Below are positions 22,015 to 32,769 of a stretch of 64,000 bases of DNA, piece by piece (the stretch's first letter is position 1; every line of letters starts with the position of its first letter). Under the pieces are notes generated by a model. The model was given only the letters and a program-made list of their open reading frames with translations. It made no database searches and was not told the DNA's origin. Source of the stretch: Diploptera punctata (Eukaryota > Arthropoda > Insecta > Blattodea > Blaberidae). The translations under genes and the position numbers were made by a program. Where the stretch lies: NCBI GenBank assembly GCA_030220185.1, contig JASPKZ010000420.1, forward strand, positions 726,501-790,500, given 5' to 3'.

Positions 22015-22524
22015 TTGTATGTGAACCGAAACTTCGGACGTCCTAGTGCTAACAGTCGGAATTCACATGATTGGGCATTTGAAAATCTCCATGCTACATT
22101 TCAGAGGTCACATCAACTAAGATTTGTTGTTAATGTGTGGGCCGGTATTGTGGATAACTTCTTATTAGGACCACACATTTTGCCCGACCGACACAATGCT
22201 TACAATTACTTAGTATTTGTGAAACAAGTTTTGCCTGATCTAATGGAAACAGTTCCCCTTCATTTCAGACAGGACATGCGGTTTCAACATGATGGAGCAC
22301 CACCTCACTTTGGTGCTGAAATACGTCGTCATCTTACGGCTACAAACGGCAATCACTGGATACCCAAAGGTGGACCATTGCTTGGCCGGCACGCTCCCCT
22401 GTCCCTACTTCACTTGATTTATTTTTTGTGGGGACACATGAACACTATCGTGTATGAAACACCTGTTGAATCTGAAGAAGACCTTGGGGAACGAATACGC
22501 TGCGCAGTTGGCGAAATCAGATAA
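22015..22524 (+). pseudogene. Mariner transposase, C-terminal half (broken)
   Basis: Contains SHDWAFENLHATFQRSHQ, FVVNVWAGIVDNFLLGPHIL and the second catalytic aspartate in FQHDGAPPHFG. The stretch where the third aspartate (xPLDFF) should be reads LSLLHLIYFLWG; a one-base shift restores SLDLFF, so an indel has destroyed the catalytic frame. The end (ETPVESEEDLGERIR) is the usual mariner C-terminal helix. In the alternative frame the second-to-third Asp spacing is compatible with 41 residues. Confidence 0.85.
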
Positions 22525-22757
22525 ATGGCCGATATCTTTGTGGGTGGGAGACAGTAACGACATTAACTCCTCCAGCGCTTAAACGAAGCATCGCAACAAA
22601 AGCCTTCCTTAACAAAAAGTGTTTTAAAATAATGTTATCTATCAGCTCCCAAAGATTTTCGGTCTACTTTTGGGGCACCCTGTATATATATGTATGTAAA
22701 CTTGTATTCAAGATTCACCTACAGTAAACATGATCACTATTAAAGGTTCCTCCCATT

Positions 22758-22867
<110 letters not shown>

Positions 22868-22984
22868 CTATTTTAATTTTACACTAATTTATGTAAAATC
22901 TACATTTCGTCTGCTTAAAACTAGATTCTTATAACTCCACTTTAAAAAAATAACTTTTTGTATGTATTATGTAGTAATCGATTT

Positions 22985-23545
22985 TTACCGTACCAATCTA
23001 TAAGAAAGGAGATAAAACTGATTGCAACAACTACAGGGGCATCTCATTACTTTCAACTTCGTACAAAATTCTAACAAATACATTAGTAAGCAGACTTAGT
23101 CCTAATATTTTTGACATTCTAGGACATCACCAATGTAGATTTAGAAGATAAAAGTCTACAACAGATCAGATTTTTAGCATAAGACAGATTTTAGAAAAGA
23201 AACGGGAATATAATGATACTGTACATCAAATATACGTAGACTTCAAAAAGGTGTAAGATTCAATTAAGAGGGAGAAGTTATATAGTATTCTGCTGGAGTT
23301 CGGAATTCCTAAAAAGTTAGACTTATACGAATGTGTTTAAATGGTACAAAGAGTAGGGTGCGTGTAGGCAAACAGTTTTCGGATACTTTCGGAATTCACA
23401 ATAGTTTGAAGCAAGAAGATACACTATCTCCTCTACTATTTCATTTAAATTTAGCTCAGGATAGGGATGTATGGTGAGTATATATCCGCGCGGCATGAAC
23501 CTACGGATTTCGATAGTGCCAGTGAGTCAGAGTTAGTTATTATGC
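22985..23545 (+). mobile_element. Main-family LINE: RT fingers joined to the extreme 3' end
   Basis: VPIYKKGDKTDCNNYRGISL, HHQCRFRR*KSTTDQIFSIR, QIYVDFKKV*DSIKREKLYS, LEFGIPKKL and LKQEDTLSPLLF correspond to RT motifs 0-4 (GIQxGFR, VDFxKAYDSV, GxxQGDxLSPxLF). The next codons jump straight to LAQDRDVW and the 3' end, so the palm FADD to thumb region is deleted. Several stops. It shows that the main family carries a standard LINE RT. Confidence 0.85.
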
Positions 23546-23559
23546 TGTAAATCCTCTTC

Positions 23560-23880
23560 CGTATCATTTTCACAAATAAAATTGTGCATTTTGTGGTCAA
23601 AAAGTGCTCAAAATAACTGTTCCGTATTGTTCCAACACTATTTTAAAGGTTCTAGGCCTACATACTCGTAGTTCCACATTGTTCTAACACCATCGCCTAA
23701 TTATGTTGAAATGATATGATGAAATTATATGAGCTGAGATAGACAATGAAAAATAAACTAGCCAGGAAAGCGGTTCCTAACAAAACTCTACTCTTCTGTA
23801 CTTTGACATTCAAATGGCGCTGAACAGTCCACATTCTCTTTGTTCTCTATCATAAAAAAGTTTATTTTTATTCAATGCCA
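23560..23880. other. No recognisable feature
   Basis: AT-rich sequence with a short imperfect internal repeat (GTTCCACATTGTTCTAACAC against GTTCCGTATTGTTCCAACAC). No frame or known repeat. Confidence 0.3.
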
Positions 23881-24055
23881 CATGTTGTCATTTGGACATT
23901 CCGGTATTCTCCCCTGGCATGGCGTTATTGAACCCACTTCTGAGGTTCATGGCCTGGAAGGCGGATTTACGTTGCCCCGCTGATATGATAGGTGATAATA
24001 GTTGTACTGATGCATCAGGAGAGGTGTTAATCCTAAACTTAATGAATACGTTAAT

Positions 24056-24236
24056 GATGATAATGATGACCAGATGATGTAAGGGGATCGTTTGGCCTTT
24101 ATCCTGACATTTGTCTTACAGATGAAGAAAAACTCCGAAAAAAAAACTTCACCCAGGAAACTTGTCCCTACCGAGATCGCACCCGGGCCCGCTGCGTACA
24201 AAGCAGCACGCTACCTCGAGACCACAGCGGTGGACA
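24056..24236 (-). repeat. SINE family A, 5' half only
   Basis: Retains the head (CCACCGCTGTGGTCTCGAGG on the minus strand), a modified box B, CTGGGTGAAG and CTGTAAGACAAATGTCAGG. The body stops at the (CAT)n region and the tail is missing. Confidence 0.75.
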
Positions 24237-24253
24237 TTATAATAAGTAGGATA

Positions 24254-24705
24254 TTATAATTTAACGAGGTGTAATGTTAACAAGAACAAAAAATTACTAG
24301 AATAGCGAGACGGTATTACTGTGCAGGTTGGTAATGACAGAATGCTGTTACTAGATTTATTAGGGAAGCAGTAAAAGAAAATTAACAATTGATCATCTGC
24401 AAAATGTAAGTTGTATAAAGTTTTGTTGTCTGATAAAGGAATTCCAATGCTTGAACTTTTTCTCCTCCAATTATTTAATTTTTCATGCACATATATTTTA
24501 AACACAGTCGGTGATAGACAACAACCTTGACGAAGACCTTTATTTATCGAAAACCCATGCGACAATTTACTGCCAATTTTAATTTTAGATATGCAATTGT
24601 CATAAAAATTTTGTATAGCTTCAATTATTATACTCTTAATTCCCATATGTCTTAAAGCAATCCATAGTTTCTCTATAGGGACATTGTCGTATGCTTTCTC
24701 TAGAA
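24254..24705 (-). mobile_element. LINE RT palm fragment
   Basis: KLWIALRHMGIKSIIIEAIQ, FSINKGLRQGCCLSPTVFKI and LHFADDQLLIF on the minus strand: RT motifs 4 (LRQGCxLSPxLF) and 5 (FADD). The frame breaks after FADD. It abuts a plus-strand C-terminal LINE fragment at 24705. Confidence 0.8.
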
Positions 24706-24985
24706 ATGAAGATTGAAGACACTATTTTAGATTATATTAAAACTCAGCAATTAAGATGGTACGGACATGTCCAGCGAATGGAAGAGGATCGACTACCAAA
24801 ATCTGTTTTGGAATGGAAATCTGAGGGAAGACGAGGCAGAGGAAGACTTAAAACCTCCTGGAGTCAGGGAATATGTTTATATATGAAGGAGAAACATCTA
24901 CAACCAGGAGATTGGATGGACCGACAAAACTGGCTATTAGGAATCGGACGATGTCAAAGACATTAATCAACCGATGATCTATCTA
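24705..24985 (+). mobile_element. LINE C-terminal fragment
   Basis: TQQLRWYGHVQRMEEDRLPK and VLEWKSEGRRGRGRLKTSW followed by GDWMDRQNW: a very well preserved RWYGHVxRMxxxRLPK...GRRGRGRxxxxW C-terminus ending in stops. The opposite neighbour may be an inverted part of the same or another LINE; both show a phrase like GTAAAAGAAAATTAACAATT at their outer sides (24368 and 24990). Confidence 0.8.
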
Positions 24986-24989
24986 TCTA

Positions 24990-26279
24990 GTAAAAGAAAA
25001 TTCACAATTAAAAATAACTGCTATATGATCTGATTCTTGTGTGCCCCAGAAAAAAAACTATGAATATAATTTGTATTTATACATTTTAATGAGGGTGACC
25101 TTAAGTAGATAAAATAGAATACAAGTATAAAGAACCAGGTCACAGTGCAATGCAAAAAGTAGACATAATTATGTGATCGTCATATTCGTATAAAATATCT
25201 TGAATTTCAATTACATTGTTACTATGTAACTTTCACAGAATTGTGCCTCTGTTGACCTACTCCGATCTCAAATCAGATATCCACGAAATCTCTTCAATGA
25301 TTTTGCATGCGTTATTTACCTGATGGGGTGTAATTTTAAAATATCCGGAGAATATATTAATGAATTCCGTTCATTGTCTGTATCCATGTGCATTATTAAT
25401 TTTGAGTATTGTCGAGAACTCGATATACTTCGTTCTCCTACAGCAATGATAAGGGTCCTGATGTCAGGTAGAACGAAAACGTATTGCAAATTGTAAGTTG
25501 AGGACGACGGATTTTACCTGGGAGGGTGTTTTAACTTATTTTATTTTATTGCAAATATATATGTATATATATATGAAATGTTTTTTTTTATGACTTCAGG
25601 TTTGTAGATAAATTAAGTAACCTACAGAATTTCATGAAACATAATGATTAGAATTATACAAAAGCCTATGAAGGTATGAAAGTGCTTTGTATGAATTTTC
25701 ATTACTTGATTAGAAGTTTATAAAATATATAAGGCAAAAATCCTAGTTCATAAAATATTGTCCGCACCAAACCAAAGAATAGTCACACCAGTTATAAAAG
25801 CATGTGAAGGTCAACATATATAAATGGATTGCGCACAAATGTGCAAAGCTGATAACACAGCTAACAATCACTAATACTAACTTGGTTTTGCGTAATCACA
25901 AATTGTTTTGAAGGTCAACCTATATACTCCCAGCAGAAAAATTTTAGGCTGGTGAAAATATTTTCGAATTACATGTTACAAATGAAAATATAATTAATGG
26001 TCTGTTCAAAATGTAGCCTCAAAATAAATTGAATATTAATTGTCAGTATTTGTTATCCAAACGTTCTCTCTACGTTTTGTAAAATCGGATTATTAATTAG
26101 GCAACTGAAGAGTAAAATGAACTTTCTCATACTCTGTGTTTTTTTTCTTTCAAAACATCTTCATTCGAAACAATACTATTACTAGTATTTCAATAATCTT
26201 CAAACTTGAATTTAGCTCAAAAAATTTAAAAACAAAGTGGAGTTAAAACCATCTGGTTATGAGCAGCCGATTTAATAAA
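24990..26279. other. No gene; one possible Penelope hammerhead relic
   Basis: Non-coding AT-rich DNA. At 25441-25490 the order AATGATAAGG, hairpin CCTGATGTCAGG, then ACGAAAACG resembles a decayed CUGANGA / stem II / GAAAC core, but the core bases are altered. No other feature recognised. Confidence 0.3.
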
Positions 26280-26560
26280 GTACTATTCCTTATATTATAA
26301 TGTATTGCCTTGCATTTCAATGCATTATTCACAATGTATTGCACTGTATTGTACTAAAATATATTGCATTGTTATCATTATACTATATTGGATTGATCTG
26401 CATTGTATTACACTATATTACATTGTAATGCACTGAACTGCAGGCTTTGCTTTGCACTGCATTGTATTGGACAATTATATATTACACTATTATTGCATTG
26501 CACTATTTAATTGTATTAGATTGCACTACATTATATTGTACTGCATTGTATTATATAAGA
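26280..26560. repeat. Cryptic simple repeat (TTGCATTGTATTG-like)
   Basis: Irregular reiteration of 5-6 base words (TGCAT, TGTAT, TACACTATAT) without a fixed period, typical of an aged simple-sequence tract. Confidence 0.6.
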
Positions 26561-26609
26561 ATCGAACCTACATTCAAATATGTAAAATGCTTCTTCATCT
26601 CCACTTAAA

Positions 26610-26775
26610 TTTAACTTCTCACTACTTAGCTAAGTTTATACACCCCACAGGCCTTTACAGTGGCACGACCTGTCGGGAGAGGGATTTTAAACTATGGATC
26701 CCACACATGCTTTCTGTCCCCTCTAATGAGGGATCAGTCAATCAAAGGCCTCCTCCGAGTCTACACGAACATTTA
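26610..26775 (+). repeat. Dispersed repeat ('GGGAGAGGATTTTAAA' family), copy 1
   Basis: Shares ACGACCTGTCGGGAGAGGGA, TTTTAAACTATGGATC and the downstream GAGTCTACACGAAC region with 34730-34912 (same strand) and 61076-61221 (opposite strand). No coding signal. Possibly a SINE body or non-autonomous element. Confidence 0.55.
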
Positions 26776-26819
26776 AAAATATTCTAAATATGGCGAATAT
26801 GATAACAAAGTGATGATTT

Positions 26820-26978
26820 AAATGGCTAGATAATTTTCGGAGACCATTTGGGCCTTAAAGGTTTCTGAAATTTGTCTTAGAGGTGAGGACAAACCCGAAA
26901 GAAACATCACCCAGGAAACTTGTCCTAAGCGGGGATCGAAACTGGCGCACTGCGACGACATCCCGAGACCAAAGCGGT
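26820..26978 (-). repeat. SINE family A, diverged 5' part
   Basis: Contains TTTTCGGAGACC, TTGTCTTAGAGGTGAGGA, ATCACCCAGGAAACTTG and the head CCACCGCTTTGGTCTCGGGA. More diverged than the copies at 47360 or 58526; no tail. Confidence 0.65.
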
Positions 26979-27264
26979 GGGTATATTGTATAATCAAATT
27001 AATTAAAATTTATACATAGAGGAAAATATTCTGCAGATTCAAATAAATTAAATATCCTTTCTGTCTATGAATAATAATCTTTCTTAGGTTTACATCTTCC
27101 CTTTACGTACTTTTAGGTGTCCCACGCCACCGCGTCTTACAGTGACACTACTTCTCGGCATGTCTACATATTATCAAATAATATCAGATTTTTTTATGTT
27201 TCGGATCTAAAAAGATAAATTTACGACATGCACTACAATTGTCTACATCATAATATATTTAAGA

Positions 27265-27480
27265 GGATTATTTAGAAATGGAAAACTTACTAAAGAGCTA
27301 AAGAAGATAGACCAATGAACGGGAAGAACAAGAGGAAGACCAGCCAAGAGATGGATAGACATTGAGTGCACATCCAATACGTCTTCCTCCGAGGAGTGAT
27401 TTTGGAAATAAGCAGGATGAAAATCCTACAAACCATGACTAAGGAGAAGAAGATGAAGGAAAATTTACTGTAACTAAAAT
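27265..27480 (+). mobile_element. LINE 3' end, second copy of the 1715 family
   Basis: KELKKIDQ*TGRTRGRPAKRWID then TSNTSSSEE*FWK; at the DNA level it matches the reverse complement of 1715-1890 closely, including CCTCCGAGGAGTGATTTTGG. Stops at conserved glycine/arginine positions show decay. Confidence 0.65.
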
Positions 27481-27489
27481 GTAGTATTT

Positions 27490-28040
27490 TGTATAATATT
27501 GGTTTTGTTCTGCACATACAATCTAACTAATGTTAATAAAATAAAACATAAGTGAGTTATGAAATTCTATAACTAGTAGATAAATTTTGTATTTATTTCT
27601 GGTGTAAGAGAAATGCCCATTCTTCATAGCCTAGTATAACAATAAGGAAATTGACATTGCTTCCGTACGCGACCTATATTTGTAAATTAAGTTGTATAAT
27701 AAACTCGGTGACAGGCGCAGAATAACGCGTCAAACTGCTAATAACTTTCGAGATTTCTTCAAAACTTTCAGCCCCATTTTCATCAAACTGTCATACCCGA
27801 GAAATAAATTCCATGGATATTGAAAAAAGTTTATGAAGTAATCTAATAAACATGGAATTTTCTCAACTTATAATATGTTATTATAGAAAATCACTTCACA
27901 CAACATTCAATTACTGATAAATCACAAGTTTTCCAAATCAAGTCATTTAACTATGTCGTCAGACCACCTTTCAAACCATAATTGAAAGCTTAAAGAGCAA
28001 GCGCAGCAAAATTAGCATTATCTGTTATGTTCTAGTTTAT
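27490..28040. other. No recognisable feature
   Basis: AT-rich intergenic DNA; no frame or repeat recognised. Confidence 0.3.
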
Positions 28041-28175
28041 ACCTGCCTGCTGTAATGGATGAGATACCTGCCTGCTGTAATGGATGAGATACCTGCCTGC
28101 TGTAATGGAGCTGTAATGGATGAGATACCTGCCTGCTGTAATGGATGAGATACCTGCCTGCTGTAATGGATGAGA
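28041..28175. repeat. 25-bp tandem repeat, about five copies
   Basis: ACCTGCCTGCTGTAATGGAT with GAGAT between units repeats from 28041; one unit carries a 10-bp partial duplication (GAGCTGTAATG at about 28110). Copies are otherwise identical, so the array is recent. Confidence 0.9.
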
Positions 28176-28571
28176 TATTTCTTCATTTAGGATGACCTTT
28201 ATATTTTAAGCAGGCAACAAAACCATGTCACAGTTTTTCTTTCTCTTACACAACCTACACTTTGACCTTTTCAGATGCAGGTGACGCGATTTAAGAAGAA
28301 AGAAAAAGCATTTAAAACTGTGAAGAATAAACCATTCTAGCATGTAATCTTATTCCCGCGTATCCATCCAGAATAAAGAGGAATTTGAGTAAAAACAATA
28401 AGTAGGACGACATTCTCATCACATGACACTCCTACACTAGTTGGTAGATCGTCCATCTATGTAATTAACACATATGGATGTTAGGTCAGCAGCCGGCTGG
28501 TAGGCCAAGACCCTTCTAGGTCTGTAGTGTAATGTAACTTTGTTTTAGCATGTAATTCTGCACGAATAAAA

Positions 28572-28614
<43 letters not shown>

Positions 28615-29557
28615 CAGTAAAGCTTGTTTAATGCGGAATTTGAATAAAGCGGAAATCTGTCCAATGTGAACAAATTTATTGGTCCCGGTGAAATACGCCT
28701 AATAGTAATTTTACGTGTATTTATTTTGCATAAAACTGAATCTTTCCAACGCGGAAACTGAAGGATATTTCTACATAATTCATGAAAAATTGTATAATGC
28801 GAAAAGACAGAGAAATAAATTAGTTTCCACTTCATTGAATTCCTGTTAGGCCGAAAAAACTAAAAGGGATTATTCCTGCCGTCGGGTAAGTAGAGATTCT
28901 ACCTGTACCTGAAATTTTATTTCGGCCTCACTGCACACCCGTTATGCAAAATACAGATACTTGTCTTACAAATAATAATTGCACTGTAAAATCTCAAATT
29001 AATTTAAGTTATAAGACCGATCTCACAAGTAGTGTTCTGAATTTACGGATAAAGATGGCTAAAACGTATGTATCATTGCCATTAAACGAAAAAGTTAAAG
29101 TGATTGAAGATAAATCTCCAAATTTCTGGAACAATGCTCCAAAGGCAAGCTCTAGCCGTTGCTAAATCTCCAAAGGAATAACGATTTGAAGGCATCTTTA
29201 GGTTGGCTGGACAGTTTTAAAATAATGAAATTTGCCGGGAATAAAAGTATGCGGACGAAAGTGTAGTTAGTGCGCGGAAACCAAAACTGCATATTTGAAT
29301 TTCAGGATACGCGCCTAAGAGACATTTTAACGCTGACTAAACGGAACTGTTTTTTCTCGGTTACCGTCGAAGTCGCTCGTACATACTATACTCCATTTTT
29401 CAAAGGCAGCGGAACTACAATTAATCCATGTAAAAGACATATACGGTACTCTATAATGTAAGATTATTAATAACTTTTAGTTTTTTTATAATGCGGAATT
29501 TTGTCTAATGTAGAAAAAAATGGTCCCATGTGATTCCGCTTTGAACAAGTCTTACCG
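28615..29557 (+). mobile_element. Decayed pogo/Tigger-type DNA transposon
   Basis: Inverted ends CAGTAAAGCTTGTTTAATGC (28615) and its diverged mirror GAACAAGTCTTACCG (29557), flanked by TA, with subterminal ATGCGGAATTTTG motifs at both sides. Length 943 bp. The inside contains a CENP-B/Tigger-like N-terminus (next entry) and no DDE domain, so it is an internally deleted relic. Confidence 0.7.
29055..29260 (+). pseudogene. Tigger/CENP-B-like transposase N-terminus (remnant)
   Basis: MAKTYVSLPLNEKVKVIEDK followed by SP resembles the first helix of the CENP-B N-terminal DNA-binding domain in pogo-group transposases (LxEKxxVIxxxxxG). Further on, LGWLDSFK resembles the GWLxxFKxRH motif of the second HTH. 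Frame is lost after about 35 codons. Confidence 0.55.
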
Positions 29558-29734
29558 TATTTCATTAAAATAATAAATAGCGTATAGATCACACACCGGA
29601 AAATGTTTATGCTAGGCATTTAGATAGTGAACCTACTAGAATGTATTACTGTACAGAAGTGGATCATGAGTGCACAGGAAACACATGAAAATCACACCCA
29701 ACAAGTAGAATTGAAATTCAGAAGAGCTGTGAAT

Positions 29735-30060
29735 CATCATCTTCTAATCGTGTCCTTCTGTTGGAAGGTAGATTCCAAAAAAATGCATCTGTTCATCTCT
29801 ATCCTCCTATGCTTTTCTTCTTCGCAATCTTCCGATTTGTATCCCTTTCCTTTTAAGTTTTTCTTCACTTGCCTAATCAATCTCTCCCGTGGTCTTCCTC
29901 GTCGCCGTTTTCCGTGCAATTTTAAATTTAAAATTATTTATGGTAGCATTCCCTTTTCAATTCTTTTCAAATGTCGAAAACATTTTGACTATTTTCCTTA
30001 CATCTATTTCCAATTTTTCTACCTTTAATGTTTCCGTAATTTCATAACCTATTTCCTCTT
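29735..30060 (-). mobile_element. LINE C-terminal fragment
   Basis: HGKRRRGRPRERLIRQVKKN preceded in other frames by EEIGYEITETLKVEKLEIDV. The KRRRGRPR motif followed by a basic helix is a LINE ORF2 C-terminus. Frameshifted. Confidence 0.6.
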
Positions 30061-30069
30061 GTTTTATGT

Positions 30070-30660
30070 ATTATACAGAATAGAATTTAATTTCTATAGT
30101 TTGGATTCTGCTCAATTCCTTCTATATGTAAGCCCAATAAGACGCAGATGCACAGTATGTCTAACATAGGGTCTATGCTAAAACTGTTTAAAGTATGTTT
30201 CAAACAATACCATTTTACGCTTGATAAATACATTCCTATTTTAAATTAATATTTTATTCTACTAATAAATAATTAAGTTTTAAAATTGTCTCCACTATTT
30301 TAATAATTCACTAATTATATAAGTCATTAATATTTTTTTTAAACTTATGCCTGTTAAATTAATAGTCCATTCATTATTCTGACTTCTAGATTTTTTATGA
30401 CAGCCATTTTCTCAATATTAATCTTTAAAACATGTTTTTCTGCAACATTTTTCCAACTCAAGTTTATGATACAGGGCTACATTACGTGTGTAATGTATTC
30501 GTATAATTACAATATCTGTTAATATAGGTTTTTATGTTTAGTTTTTGGCCTAAAATGATACAAAAAATTGAGAAAATGTCAAATAATGAAAAAAATGCAT
30601 AAAATATAAAATAATCAAATATGAGATCAATTTAACAGTTTTACAATCAATGAAAAAAGT
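30070..30660. other. No recognisable feature
   Basis: AT-rich, no frame or repeat recognised. Confidence 0.3.
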
Positions 30661-30670
30661 ATACAATACA

Positions 30671-30768
30671 GATAATAAAGGAGCATTATCTGAGGATAAG
30701 GATGTACGGAGAGCTTGTGTCTGCGCGGCAATGAATCTACGAGTTTGATAGTGTCAGTGATTTAGTTA
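30671..30768 (+). mobile_element. Main-family LINE, 3'-terminal 100 bp
   Basis: LSEDKDVRRACVCAAMNLRV followed by GTGTCAGTGATTTAGTTAGT; equivalent to LAQDRDVWRAYVRAAMNLRV and the GCCAGTGAGTAAGT tail elsewhere. Extreme 5' truncation. Confidence 0.75.
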
Positions 30769-30996
30769 GTTATGGAAAAAATGGAAACAACACGTGGACA
30801 GAATAGAATAAACTTTTGATGACTTAAGCTAACAGATTGATAATGCATCCCATTTAAACAGATACACATATAAACTAATTGTTGGCTTATATTAGGTTTT
30901 TGCATAAGAGTAACGCTCTGAAATGGGACATAGTACAAATTAAAAATAATAACTGAAGCTAGTATCCTGATAACTGATTCATTTTAACGGGGGTCT

Positions 30997-31147
30997 GTTA
31001 CGTTATGTGGAAAGGGTTGAATGACGTAATCCATCCTTTAGCCCTCGCAGAACCAATCATAACATAAATCTGAAAGTTGATATGTAATTGATGCTGCTAG
31101 TATTCAAGGATGGATTGCATCATCCAAACATTTCCACTCAACGTAAC
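30997..31147. repeat. Small inverted-repeat element (151 bp)
   Basis: About 41-bp imperfect arms, GTTACGTTATGTGGAAAGGG (30997) and its mirror ending CCACTCAACGTAAC (31147). Could be a MITE or a stable hairpin. Confidence 0.6.
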
Positions 31148-31280
31148 TAAATTTGAAGCTGTTTTAAGAATGCAGCTTTAGTGTAAATATTTCTCACTGT
31201 AGAATTTTTATTCTCTTTAAAGTAAACTTAACTTTCTCGGGACTTGATATATTTATTTAGCTATTAAAAACGTTATTGGT

Positions 31281-31439
31281 TCACCGCTGTGGTTTTGTAC
31301 GTCACGGCCTCGTGTTCGATTCTCGATCGAGACAAGTTTCCTGGGTGATGGTTTTTTCGTAATGTTTCCTCAACTGTAAGACAAATGTCAATAAACTTTA
31401 AGGATCAAATGGTCCCTGATATGATCTAGCCATCATTAT
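31281..31439 (+). repeat. SINE family A, interrupted by the mariner
   Basis: Head CACCGCTGTGGTTTTG, box B-like TTCGATTCTCG, CTGGGTGATGG, CTGTAAGACAAATGTCA, ending CATCATTATTA where the mariner inserts; TTATTATGTTCATC continues at 32770. Confidence 0.7.
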
Positions 31440-31441
31440 TA

Positions 31442-32767
31442 TAGGGTGGACCGCTCGAATGGACCTAATTTCAATTGCTTGTTACTGGCAAACGGTTGAA
31501 GATAGAAACTTAAAACAACGTTCATATTACAGAAAAACTCACCAAGTTTTGATATCCAGATCACCACATCTCTATATGAGCCCCAGCAGTCACTGTGACG
31601 ATATCAAAGCGATGAACAGTTTCTTGCCAAGTACGTTGGAGTATGTCTTCTGGAATGTTCTCAATAGCCTCTATGATGCGCTCACGAAGATCACGAAGGT
31701 CTTTGACTGGGGTGGTGTAAACTTTATCTTTGACATAGCCCCAGAGAAAGAAATCCAGTGGTGTTAAATCGGGAGATCTCGGGGGCCACGCGATTGGTCC
31801 TCCCCTACCAATCCAACGGCCAGGGAAAATGTTGTCCAAAGTCGTACGAACTTCATTGGACCGGTGGGGAGGAGCACCATCTTGCTGGAAAACGATGTTA
31901 GGCTGCAGTTGTTCAATTTGTGGAAAGAAGAACTGCTCCAGCATGTCAAGATATGTGGTACCACGAACAGTTTTCTCGGCGAAGAAAAACGGTCCAATGA
32001 CCTTATTATGTGACAAACTGCACCAAACATTCATCTTCGGACTATCACGAACATGCTCTTGAATAGCGTGAGGATTCTCCGATCCCCAGATCCGCACATT
32101 ATGCCGGTTTACCTTGCCTGACAAATGGAAAGTGGCTTCGTCCGAGAAGAAAATCTTGGTCATGAAGTCAGGATCAGCGCCGAGACGGTCCAGCATCGTA
32201 TTGGCGAATTCCACTCGTTTCGGCATGTCATTCGGCTCCAGACGTTGCACTAACTGCACTTTATATGCGTGCAGTTTGAGGCGTTTGTGGACAATCCGTT
32301 GTAATGTCGATTTTGGTATTTGAAGTTCCCGCGAAGCTCTTCTTAATGACTTCCGGGGGCTTCGCTCAAATGCGGCTTGAACATTTGCTACCATTTCATC
32401 GGATGCTCTGCGACCACCACCATGCTTCTTCAACACAGATCCTGTAGCTAATAATGTATCACGCCACTTCTTTATGCTTCTAGCAGTTGGAGCATCACGG
32501 TTAAACACACGCCGGAACTCCCTTTGAACTCTAATGATTGATTTAAACTCCGCATACCACAAAACAGCTTGCGCTTTCATCTGCGGAGTCGCCATTTTCA
32601 CAAACAATTAAATCTAAGAACGAGAAACGTATCTTTGTGCCATCTACCGACAGGATTCGAAACTTGGTGAGTTTTTCTGTACTATGAACGTTGTTTTAAG
32701 TTTCTATCTTCAACCGTTTGCCAGTAACAAGCAATTGAAATTAGGTCCATTCGAGCGGTCCACCCTG
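31442..32767 (-). mobile_element. Intact mariner-family transposon, 1326 bp
   Basis: Flanked by TA (31440-31441 and 32768-32769). TIRs of about 112 bp (31442-31556; 32656-32767) differ at only about three positions, starting (C)AGGGTGGACCGCTCGAATGG; the first base of the left end is T instead of C. The transposase frame is uninterrupted. Such similar TIRs indicate a recent insertion, in contrast to all other DNA transposons in the window. Confidence 0.95.
31561..32595 (-). CDS. Mariner-family transposase, D-41-D type (344 aa)
   Basis: The protein would cut and paste its element at TA sites in the nucleus. It has an N-terminal helix-turn-helix (FKSIIRVQREFRRVF, about residues 17-31), a GRR linker and a second HTH (PRKSLRRASRELQIPKSTLQ, about 80-99). 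Catalytic aspartates are D152 (FFSDEATF), D239 (QQDGAPPH) and D281 (TPLDFFLWG). The last two are separated by 41 residues, so it is a DD41D member rather than Mos1-like DD34D. The frame is open four codons upstream with TTG; the ATG of MATPQMKAQ at 32595 is the likely start. It fills the space between the TIRs without introns, stops or frameshifts, so it may be active. Length is normal for the superfamily (about 340-350 aa). Confidence 0.95.
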   Translation of the reverse strand: MATPQMKAQAVLWYAEFKSIIRVQREFRRVFNRDAPTARSIKKWRDTLLATGSVLKKHGGGRRASDEMVANVQAAFERSPRKSLRRASRELQIPKSTLQRIVHKRLKLHAYKVQLVQRLEPNDMPKRVEFANTMLDRLGADPDFMTKIFFSDEATFHLSGKVNRHNVRIWGSENPHAIQEHVRDSPKMNVWCSLSHNKVIGPFFFAEKTVRGTTYLDMLEQFFFPQIEQLQPNIVFQQDGAPPHRSNEVRTTLDNIFPGRWIGRGGPIAWPPRSPDLTPLDFFLWGYVKDKVYTTPVKDLRDLRERIIEAIENIPEDILQRTWQETVHRFDIVTVTAGAHIEMW

Positions 32768-32769
32768 TA

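Larger units (their letters stand above)
19735..22684 (+). mobile_element. Mariner-family element (2.95 kb) with nested piggyBac-type insertion
   Basis: TIRs of about 145 bp (19735-19880 and 22540-22684) share GGGAGCTGATAGATAAC, CTTCGTTTAAGCGCTGG and a CCCAAAA-type end, flanked by TA. Two pieces of one transposase gene lie inside, separated by a TTAA-bounded insertion at 20601-21992. The spacing of the second half and its YFLWG motif resemble the intact element at 31442, but the TIRs are unrelated, so this is a different family of the same D-41-D type. Confidence 0.85.

Noticed and set aside
31459..31767. Plus-strand frames across the mariner (also 31829-32062 and 32114-32323)
   Set aside because: They are antisense shadows of the transposase gene and its TIR.
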